Shown here piece after piece: positions 1-5,249 of a DNA stretch of 22,672 nt. Position numbers and translations under genes: made by a program. Position 1 is the stretch's first letter. Every line of letters starts with the position of its first letter. Origin of the DNA: a virus. The DNA is taken from positions 1 through 22,672 of IMG/VR virus record IMGVR_UViG_3300034374_003314; one strand, written 5' to 3'. The notes under the pieces were generated by a model. The model did no database searches. It saw only the letters and a list, made by a program, of their open reading frames with translations, and was not told the origin of the DNA.

Positions 1-39
1 GCATCGACTCGAAACGATGCCGTACCAAACAGGCACGGC
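1..39. other. Two adjacent short hairpins at the window's left edge
   Basis: Positions 1-6 (gcatcg) pair perfectly with 15-20 (cgatgc) around an 8-nt loop. Read on the minus strand, arms 39-32 and 26-19 form an 8-bp stem with one G-T wobble around a 5-nt loop. The two hairpins share positions 19-20, so they cannot both form fully. Neither is followed by a T tract, so I do not call them intrinsic terminators. They lie just beyond the last late gene, where a T7-like phage would have its terminal repeat or processing region. That role is inference only. Confidence 0.4.
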
Positions 40-51
40 AACCACAACCAA

Positions 52-178
52 CCCCACCCCGAGGCCGCCCGAGGACCGCCCCACCCCACCCCGAGGCCGC
101 CCCGAGGCCGCCCCGAGGCCACCCCGGCACACTGGGGGAGGGGTTTGGGGAGGGGGGAGACCACCGGGGTACGGGGGG
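52..178. repeat. GC-rich block: 11-bp repeats plus opposing G4-prone tracts
   Basis: This non-coding block lies downstream of the last gene. The 11-mer ccgaggccgcc occurs at 59-69, 91-101 and 102-112, with variants at 70-80 and 113-123. Runs of four C fall at 52-55, 57-60, 79-82, 84-87, 89-92, 100-103, 111-114 and 122-125, making the minus strand G-rich. From 134 the bias reverses: on the plus strand G5-A-G4-TTT-G4-A-G6 spans 134-157, and further G runs lie at 166-169 and 173-178. Each strand therefore carries a canonical G-quadruplex pattern, and the two halves could also pair with each other. No ORF with family features is present. By T7 synteny this is close to the right genome end, so a role in terminal repeats, packaging or transcription arrest is possible but not shown. 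Confidence 0.7.
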
Positions 179-227
179 AACCGGCGGCTAAAATGCGTAA
201 TAATACCCTCTCGGATTTTTTCGCCAA

Positions 228-443
228 TTACTTCCGGGATCTATTGGCCTTCTTGGAGATCACCCTAAGGTTCACCAAGGAATTGTTCATGGGATTCCCG
301 TCCTTGTGATCGATGTCCTTCCCGGCGATCTTCAGGCCGTTCTTGGCCATCTTGCGGCGAGCCTTGTTCCTGCTGGACCTGTTCCTGATCTGCTCAGGAC
401 GGCTCTGGTACTCCCTGTATTCCTTCTTGTAGTCTCTAGGCAT
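228..443 (-). CDS. Small HNH-type endonuclease-like protein
   Basis: A 71-aa, very basic protein. The N-terminal half is Lys/Arg-rich and probably binds nucleic acid. The C-terminal half has the pattern D45-H46, G49-N50-P51, N54 and N58-L59-R60-V61, ending in a basic tail. This resembles the core of the HNH_3-type endonuclease fold: DH, then N-P-x-x-N, then NLR-V. Phages often carry similar free-standing proteins of about 70 aa. The gene starts 1 nt after the stop of the preceding small gene, behind a weak GGAAG site, so it is probably coupled to it. It is the last gene before the non-coding block. HNH proteins next to terminase genes assist DNA packaging in some phages, but this one could also be a minimal homing-type nuclease. 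The HNH resemblance is fairly clear; activity and role are unknown. Confidence 0.75.
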   Translation of the reverse strand: MPRDYKKEYREYQSRPEQIRNRSSRNKARRKMAKNGLKIAGKDIDHKDGNPMNNSLVNLRVISKKANRSRK

Positions 444-444
444 C

Positions 445-705
445 TCAGCACTTCCAAGCCCGCAGGCTCTTGTTGATCCTGCTATCGGGGTCGTTGGCGG
501 TCTTTGCGGAGGTCAACTTCTTCTTCATGCCCTTCATGCGGGCACAGAAGGACTTCTTCCTAGGGCCTCCCTCGGGCTGAGGCCGCTTCAGGGTCCCCCC
601 GGTCTCCCTCTTGTACGACGCACGGCCCTTGGCGTTGAGGCCCCCCTTGGGGTTCTGGCCTTCCTTGCGTTGCCATGCGGGGGTCTTCTTCTTGATCTTC
701 TTCAT
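445..705 (-). CDS. Basic phage protein resembling DUF6321
   Basis: An 86-aa Lys/Arg-rich protein. It begins with a KKIKKKTPAWQRKEGQNPKG-type motif, followed by GGLNAKGRASYKRETGG, a central KKSFCARMKGM motif and a C-terminal LRAWKC. I recall this layout from a family of unknown function common in tailed phages (DUF6321); the name comes from memory, not a search. Two cysteines, in the SFCAR and WKC motifs, are the only obvious special residues. The chosen ATG (705-703) overlaps the previous gene's stop as TGATG and has a GAGG site 5 nt upstream. A GTG one codon earlier (708) is also possible. No enzymatic motif or membrane segment is visible. High charge suggests DNA or RNA contact, which is inference. 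Confidence 0.8.
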   Translation of the reverse strand: MKKIKKKTPAWQRKEGQNPKGGLNAKGRASYKRETGGTLKRPQPEGGPRKKSFCARMKGMKKKLTSAKTANDPDSRINKSLRAWKC

Positions 706-860
706 CACTTCCTCGCGGTCTTGGCACTTCTGCGGAACGCCTTGGCTGTGGGGGCCCCTTCTGAGCCGGGACGACGCATCTTCTCCCCAGAGCCAGCCTT
801 GATCCGCCTACGCTTGGCATGGATGTTGGCATACAGACCGGGCTTCTTGATGGGCTTCAT
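705..860 (-). CDS. 51-aa basic phage protein of unknown function
   Basis: A very small gene encoding a strongly basic protein that opens MKPIKKPGLYANIHAKRRRI and continues with GSGEKMRRPGSEGAPTAKAF. I recognise this as a recurrent tiny protein in phage genomes; its function is not known to me. An AGGAG site lies 7 nt before the ATG, and the start follows the preceding stop by 1 nt (TGATATG). Its own stop overlaps the next ATG as TGATG. The reading frame and Shine-Dalgarno site make it real despite its size. The PGLYANIHAKRxRIxxGSGEKMRxPG core is well structured and not low-complexity. It always seems to travel with the next basic gene in genomes I recall, which hints at a shared role but is only memory-based. 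Confidence 0.8.
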   Translation of the reverse strand: MKPIKKPGLYANIHAKRRRIKAGSGEKMRRPGSEGAPTAKAFRRSAKTARK

Positions 861-861
861 A

Positions 862-1152
862 TCAGTCTCCTAGGACAGCCTGAAGGGTCCCCAACAGACT
901 TGGGTTGTCTCGGATGATCTGGGTCATGGCGGTCTCTAGGACCCTCACGGTCTTCTCAGAGAACTCCAGACCGTACTGGTCGGAGACGGCATGGATGATC
1001 TCATGGATCAGGACCATGGACCTGACGGGATCGGGACACTCGGTTGACAGTCGAATCAGGTACTCGGGACCTGAGACATACTCCCCAAGGTCCTCCATGT
1101 CATCTGTGGTTTCGATCTTGATGTCGATTCCCCCCACCCGAACGTACGTCAT
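862..1152 (-). CDS. Small HExxH metallopeptidase-like protein
   Basis: A 96-aa protein with H50-E51-I-I-H54, the zinc-binding motif of gluzincin-type metallopeptidases. It is followed by an amphipathic helix (about residues 65-81) containing E73, a candidate third ligand, and an RDNP motif at 81-84. Residues 1-40 look like a short beta-rich start (VRVGGIDIKI and EYLIRL). The pattern, including the closing IIRDNP, matches small phage and prophage proteins usually annotated as ImmA/IrrE-like or putative metallopeptidases. There is no signal peptide or second domain, so it is likely cytoplasmic. The start codon has a strong AGGAGGG site, part of which is the terminase stop codon (TAGGAGG). Substrate unknown: host regulator cleavage, virion protein maturation, or a non-catalytic zinc fold are all possible. 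The motif is clear; activity is not proven. Confidence 0.75.
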   Translation of the reverse strand: MTYVRVGGIDIKIETTDDMEDLGEYVSGPEYLIRLSTECPDPVRSMVLIHEIIHAVSDQYGLEFSEKTVRVLETAMTQIIRDNPSLLGTLQAVLGD

Positions 1153-1161
1153 GGAGCCCTC

Positions 1162-2853
1162 CTAGAACCAGATGGTGTCCGTAGGTGGCCCCGAGACGAC
1201 CAAGGGACCCTTTCGGACAGATGAGACGAACTTTTGCAGTTCCTTGTCCAGCAGGTTGCTCTTGCGGTCCCGGATACGCCTGTCGGCGTCCATGGCCATC
1301 CTTTCGACCCAGTAGGCAACCCCGATGGACAGGGCATCCAGACGGTCGTCGTGGGCCAAAGAGCCCTTGTCCCGGCTGATGCGGGACATCTGGTAGAACA
1401 GTTGGTACTTCAGGCCCTGTTCAGGGGGCATGTCCTTGACGGATTCGATGTCGTTGGTGACCACAGAGGGGTCGATGACCAGTTTGTGCTGGTTCATGAC
1501 CGGCTCAAGGGTGTCGATGATCCGTTTTTCCTTCTGGATCGAGTGCTTTACTTCTTCAACAGCACACCCATGGGTCTTGAACAGGTACGGCTTGATCAGT
1601 TCGGTGAACATTCCGTCCCCAAAGTTGGCCTCGATGACCACTTGGGCGACCTTGTGGGCCTTGGCGATGTCTGCCAGACGCTGTAGGGTGGCCTCGGAGT
1701 AGCCTCCGGGCACTCCACCGCACTCTGGGACGTACAGAAACCCGTTCAGCATCTTGACGACGGCAAAAGCGGTCTCGTCCTTGCCCCGTCCAGCGGGGTC
1801 GATGGCCAGAACCGCCCCTCCGTACTCGATCCAGTCCCCCACGGTGGTCTCAGGGCCTCTGTAGCGGTCTCCGTTGAACCCGACGCACTGGAGATCGGTG
1901 CGGATCAGGGCCGGATTGGAGGACCATACGACCTTCTCAGGGCCATTCTCGCCCTTGCAGTCCATGATCACCAGATCGTTGATCTTGAGCGGGAATCTGT
2001 TGGCATCGGACAGGGTCGTGTCCAGCATGAACTGGAGGGCGAACCCTGAGCGACCGAAGGACAACTCACGCTCCACCAGTTCGTCCTCGGTGAACCGTGC
2101 AGGGTCCACAGGAGAGCCCTCAGGGGCGTCTAGGACGATCTTGGCAAGACGGGAACCATAGTTCACCTCCTGCTTCTCGGAGGGCCTACGGGCGGGCCAG
2201 ACGCGGATCTCGTAGCCTCGGTCTGGCAGCAGGTTGTAGATGGAGTTCTCGGTCTGGGGAGTGCCCAGATAGACGATCCTGCCCTTGGGCTTGATGACCG
2301 CGTCGAACTCCTTGATGCTCTCGGCCAACTTCTCCCGCATGACCTGAGTCATGGAGTTGTTGGGGACCTCGATGTCGTCTGCCACGATCAGGTCGGCACG
2401 GGACCCTGTGATCTGGCTGGTGATTCCCTTGGAGGTCACCGAGGGAGCGTGTTGGGCAGGAGCAGGGCCGACATCGAAGGCGATCTTGGAGTACCTCTGG
2501 TTCTCCTTGGGCCTCAGGTGCTGGAGAATGGGCATCTCCTCGATCAGCCTCAGGGTGAACGTGGAGAAGTCGTCGGCACGCTGCTTGGACGCCGAGACCA
2601 CCAGAATGGTCTTGGCAGGGTCCAGCAGAAGTTGATGAACGACGAAAGCGGAGGTGATGTAGGACTTGCCCACCCCACGGAACGCCTCGATCACCAGACG
2701 CCGTGGCCCGGTTTGCAGATACCGAGCGATGTCGTACTGGACAGGTGTGGGACTGGGCAGTCCCAGATGCTGCCAAGTGACATGAAGGAAGTTCCTGAAG
2801 TCTTGAAGACCCTCAGGAACCCTCGGATTAGGCGCATTCTTCTTCAAGATCAT
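1162..2853 (-). CDS. 19: Terminase large subunit (T7 gp19-like DNA packaging motor)
   Basis: ATPase and nuclease subunit that translocates DNA into the prohead and cuts the concatemer. The 563 aa align by eye along most of T7 gp19. Walker A is AFRGVGKS (57-64), Walker B is LIVADDIE (155-162), and LGTPQTE (196-202) follows the coupling region. The RNase H-like nuclease is marked by AIDPAGRGKDE (D352), VIEANFGDG (E408) and AHDDRLDAL (D502/D503). The gene overlaps the small-subunit gene by 26 bp, so translation is probably coupled. The start is ambiguous: the ATG at 2853 directly abuts its GGAGG site, whereas an in-frame TTG at 2847 has 6-nt spacing. T7 has lysis gene 18.5 (Rz) between gp18 and gp19; here there is no room for it. 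Confidence 0.97.
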   Translation of the reverse strand: MILKKNAPNPRVPEGLQDFRNFLHVTWQHLGLPSPTPVQYDIARYLQTGPRRLVIEAFRGVGKSYITSAFVVHQLLLDPAKTILVVSASKQRADDFSTFTLRLIEEMPILQHLRPKENQRYSKIAFDVGPAPAQHAPSVTSKGITSQITGSRADLIVADDIEVPNNSMTQVMREKLAESIKEFDAVIKPKGRIVYLGTPQTENSIYNLLPDRGYEIRVWPARRPSEKQEVNYGSRLAKIVLDAPEGSPVDPARFTEDELVERELSFGRSGFALQFMLDTTLSDANRFPLKINDLVIMDCKGENGPEKVVWSSNPALIRTDLQCVGFNGDRYRGPETTVGDWIEYGGAVLAIDPAGRGKDETAFAVVKMLNGFLYVPECGGVPGGYSEATLQRLADIAKAHKVAQVVIEANFGDGMFTELIKPYLFKTHGCAVEEVKHSIQKEKRIIDTLEPVMNQHKLVIDPSVVTNDIESVKDMPPEQGLKYQLFYQMSRISRDKGSLAHDDRLDALSIGVAYWVERMAMDADRRIRDRKSNLLDKELQKFVSSVRKGPLVVSGPPTDTIWF

Positions 2854-3055
2854 CCTCCGCAGGGTTGAACGGGAGAACCTCGTTCAACCGCAGCATCGGC
2901 TCGGAGTTCTTGGCAGAGACATCCACACCGTTGTCCTTCAGGAACTGCCGGGCGACCCCTAGGTCACCCGCAGACGCCTCTCCGTTCTTGATCTTCTCGA
3001 TCAGAACCTCGATCAGGCTGGAGTGCAGCCTGTTCAGCAGTTCCTTGTCGTCCAT
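2828..3055 (-). CDS. 18: Terminase small subunit (T7 gp18-like)
   Basis: A 75-aa protein directly before the large terminase, in the position of T7 gp18. This subunit recognises concatemeric DNA and regulates the motor. The sequence starts MDDKELLNRLHSSLIEVLIE, predicted helical, then GEASAGDLGVARQFLKDNGV, a helix-turn-helix-like stretch found in many T7-like and other small terminases. It ends in an acidic tail (PAEDDLEEECA). I chose the ATG at 3055: it follows the previous stop as TGACATG and has GGAG 6 nt upstream. An in-frame TTG 12 nt earlier would add four residues but would remove that site from the leader. T7 gp18 is 89 aa, so the length is slightly short. Assignment rests on motif and position. 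Confidence 0.9.
   Translation of the reverse strand: MDDKELLNRLHSSLIEVLIEKIKNGEASAGDLGVARQFLKDNGVDVSAKNSEPMLRLNEVLPFNPAEDDLEEECA
2854..2858 (-). promoter_or_regulatory. SD site of large terminase (ambiguous start)
   Basis: GGAGG directly abuts the ATG at 2853 and stands 6 nt from the in-frame TTG at 2847. Normal spacing favours the TTG, which would shorten the protein by two residues. The site lies inside the small-terminase gene. Confidence 0.6.
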
Positions 3056-3056
3056 G

Positions 3057-3284
3057 TCAGGCTCCAAGATTCCGTTGAATCAGATTGATGATGAATGAAC
3101 TGGCCGCCCCCACGGCAGCGGAGATGCCCAACAGGAAGTGCTTGTATTGCTCAAGGTTCCTGATCCGCTTGTCTTGGTTGTCCAGATGCTCCTCGATCTG
3201 CATGCTTCGGTGCATGAGGGAATCGACCTTGCCCTCAAGACGGCCCAAGGCTAAGAAGATCTGCTCGTTGCTGGGGTCGGCCAT
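3057..3284 (-). CDS. Holin candidate, single membrane segment with coiled coil
   Basis: A 75-aa protein with a hydrophilic helix (about 10-47) rich in heptad-like hydrophobics, one membrane-spanning stretch (about 49-69, LLGISAAVGAASSFIINLI) and a short basic end. This layout matches XhlA-like small holins and class II/III holin-type phage proteins. The gene sits between the tail genes and the small terminase, where T7 places its holin gene 17.5. A GAGGT site precedes the ATG. The likely role is permeabilising or lesioning the inner membrane at the end of infection, probably working with an endolysin encoded elsewhere. It could instead be a membrane anchor or another lysis accessory. Position and topology support the call; I recognise no diagnostic residue. 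Confidence 0.65.
   Translation of the reverse strand: MADPSNEQIFLALGRLEGKVDSLMHRSMQIEEHLDNQDKRIRNLEQYKHFLLGISAAVGAASSFIINLIQRNLGA
3062..3065 (-). promoter_or_regulatory. SD site deciding the small terminase start
   Basis: GGAG, 6 nt before the ATG at 3055, inside the last codons of the holin candidate gene. It supports ATG over the upstream TTG at 3067. Confidence 0.65.
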
Positions 3285-3292
3285 GGTTCACC

Positions 3293-3628
3293 TCAGATGA
3301 TCTCTGGCTGGGGGTCCAGAACCTCACCGGTCACCGAATCGTGATACAGGCCGGTTTCAGGGTCCATGGGGTATCCGTTGATGATCGGGAAACCGGTCAC
3401 CTCGTCGATCTCAGGCTCTGGGGCTGGCGGGGGAGGAACGATCTCCTTGAGAGCAACAGCCTCGGTCAGGAGAGCCTGTGCCTGTGCAGCCAAGGCGTCG
3501 ATCAGGCCGTCTTCGATGGGGTTACGCAGTTCACGGCTGAACTGCCCGGCAAGGACGTTCAGAGCGACCTTGATTCGCTTGAAGTCGCTGTTGATCTGAT
3601 GAAACTGTTCGAGACTATCGAGTGCCAT
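3293..3628 (-). CDS. Hypothetical virion or lysis-region protein, 111 aa
   Basis: I do not recognise this protein. Residues 1-60 are predicted helical (DSLEQFHQINSDFKRIKVAL, then a Leu/Ala-rich amphipathic stretch), followed by a proline hinge (VPPPPAPEPEI, about 65-75). The acidic tail contains GFPIINGYPMDPETGLYHD, which looks like a small repeated turn motif. There is no membrane segment or signal peptide. The start has an excellent SD (AAGGAGG, positions 3634-3640 on the plus strand) 5 nt upstream, so it should be well translated. It lies between the adhesin and the holin candidate with 8-21 nt gaps, implying one operon. A structural helper or fibre-associated protein is possible; nothing in the sequence settles this. 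Confidence 0.8.
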   Translation of the reverse strand: MALDSLEQFHQINSDFKRIKVALNVLAGQFSRELRNPIEDGLIDALAAQAQALLTEAVALKEIVPPPPAPEPEIDEVTGFPIINGYPMDPETGLYHDSVTGEVLDPQPEII

Positions 3629-3649
3629 GTTGGCCTCCTTTGTAAGTGT

Positions 3650-5248
3650 TTAGACCTTGTATCTCACGATCACAATGCCGGAGCCGCCGGTGCCGGGGGT
3701 TCCGTCTCTTGGTTGCGCACCACCACCGCCGCCGGTGTTTGCCGTACCGTCAACAGCAGCGGATGACGCTTCAGTGACGCCATCGCCGCCGCCGCCTATG
3801 CCACCGCTGCCGCCGGTGCCGGAAATGCTTTGGATACCGCCACCACCACCACCGGCGTAGTAGGTGCCGGACCCAGACGGCCATTCGATGCCGTCCCCAC
3901 CGTCACCACCAGCCAACGGAGACAAGGTATTAGTCGTGCCTGCTGCGGCAGCACCACCGCCACCACCGCCGCCTCGGTTTCCCCCGCTTGTCACAGTGGT
4001 CCCGCCGCCAGCATTCGAGGCTCCGTCAGTTCCAGCAGCGCCTCCCGAGGACGATGCGCTGGTGGAACCACCAGCACCGCCGCCACCGGATCCTCCACCT
4101 GCATTACCGTTGGATGCGTTAGTGCCACCGCCACCACCACCGCCGCCGGTGATCGACACTCCAGTACCTACAAACGTGCTGTCGGCTCCGTCTCCACCCG
4201 GAGTTGAGAAATGGGCTCCAGCCGTGCCTCCAGCACCTATGGTGACGGAATAGGAGCCAGTTGATAGAGCCGCGGTTCCAGTGGCGGCACCGCCAGCACC
4301 ACCACCACCGCCGTACCACGCTCCACCGCCGCCACCACCGCCGACGACCAGATATTCCACGTTGCCAGCGCTCGACACGGTGAGCGTGCCGCCGCTTGTA
4401 AACGTGTGGTACTTGTAGCCACCCGAGGTCGTCTCGGTGCCACCCGAGGCTTGTGCCCAGACGGGAGGAGAGGACTTGTATGGGTGACCTGAGGGGAGGT
4501 TGGCAGTGAGTCCCCACTTGTGAGCGAGGTAGCCTTCGATCGTTTCGCGGTCCCCATCGGACAACGCACCGTTGCCGACAACGACTTCGCCGACCGCACC
4601 ATCGATCTTGTTGCCAGAGTTGTCGTTGCCTACGGCCATCAGCGCAGCCGTCTGCGTAGGAAATCCCGACGTAATGGTTGGATTGGACAGCGTAAGTTCG
4701 GTGCCGTCCTGATAGGCATGCAGGGTACTTCCTGCTGTTCGCATGCCTACGATGGATTTTCCGCTTGCGCTTGACCCGGCACCAGTGCTTCCAATCGCGG
4801 ACACCGGCGTTCTAAACCAGATAAGTCCGTTCGATCGGTATTGAATCGAAAAGAGTATGTCAGCAGAACCTGTGCCGGAATAGTGCCACAAGAACGGGTT
4901 GGATGCACTGTTCTGAACGTCATGCACCGAGAACACCCACGCATCCGCTGCACCACTCAACGTGGTGACCGAAGACGCGGACAAGGTGTTCCCATTTGTT
5001 GGGTCAAAATCGTAAGCGGGAAGGCTGTTGCTCCAGTTGGTGAGCAACGTGACCCCGGAGGACGCTGTTAGATTGACGCTTCCAGACTGGTCACTTGAAG
5101 ATGTGATAGCGGACCCATTGCTGCCGGTTTCGAGAGAGGCGTCGTACCAATGCGAAAGACTCGCTACATGAGATGGGTACCAAGACACTTGAGTCGGTCC
5201 ACCAGTGGTCGTTCCCCCAAGCGGGGTCATCCAGTTATTGGTAGCCAT
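3650..5248 (-). CDS. Tail adhesin: LamG-like domain plus polyglycine-rich domain
   Basis: Likely receptor-contact protein at the end of the tail structural operon. From the ATG at 5248 (532 aa), residues 20-262 resemble a concanavalin/LamG-like beta-sandwich. This closes with GEVVVGNGALSDGDRETIEG and AHKWGL.ANLPSGHPY, a signature I recall from many phage fibre proteins. From about 275 onward is a glycine-rich domain opening with YKYHTFTSGGTLTV and EYLVVGGGGGGG, then many (G)n runs broken by short loops, ending TGGSGIVIVRYKV. This recalls polyglycine-II sandwich adhesins such as those capping T-even-like fibres. Loops between Gly runs would be the variable host-specificity elements. A longer frame from 5287 exists, but it overlaps the fibre gene; the ATG just after the fibre stop (TGACATG) is preferred. 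The receptor is unknown. Confidence 0.85.
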   Translation of the reverse strand: MATNNWMTPLGGTTTGGPTQVSWYPSHVASLSHWYDASLETGSNGSAITSSSDQSGSVNLTASSGVTLLTNWSNSLPAYDFDPTNGNTLSASSVTTLSGAADAWVFSVHDVQNSASNPFLWHYSGTGSADILFSIQYRSNGLIWFRTPVSAIGSTGAGSSASGKSIVGMRTAGSTLHAYQDGTELTLSNPTITSGFPTQTAALMAVGNDNSGNKIDGAVGEVVVGNGALSDGDRETIEGYLAHKWGLTANLPSGHPYKSSPPVWAQASGGTETTSGGYKYHTFTSGGTLTVSSAGNVEYLVVGGGGGGGAWYGGGGGAGGAATGTAALSTGSYSVTIGAGGTAGAHFSTPGGDGADSTFVGTGVSITGGGGGGGGTNASNGNAGGGSGGGGAGGSTSASSSGGAAGTDGASNAGGGTTVTSGGNRGGGGGGGAAAAGTTNTLSPLAGGDGGDGIEWPSGSGTYYAGGGGGGIQSISGTGGSGGIGGGGDGVTEASSAAVDGTANTGGGGGAQPRDGTPGTGGSGIVIVRYKV

Positions 5249-5249
5249 G

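Noticed and set aside
195-215. T7-promoter-like string near taataccctctc on the plus strand
   Set aside because: Only the first bases and scattered positions match the T7 RNA polymerase consensus. It points opposite to all genes and occurs once.
2186-2776. 196-codon minus-strand ORF inside the large terminase, considered as a nested spanin
   Set aside because: It is Arg/Pro/His-rich shadow sequence with no signal peptide, lipobox or membrane segment.
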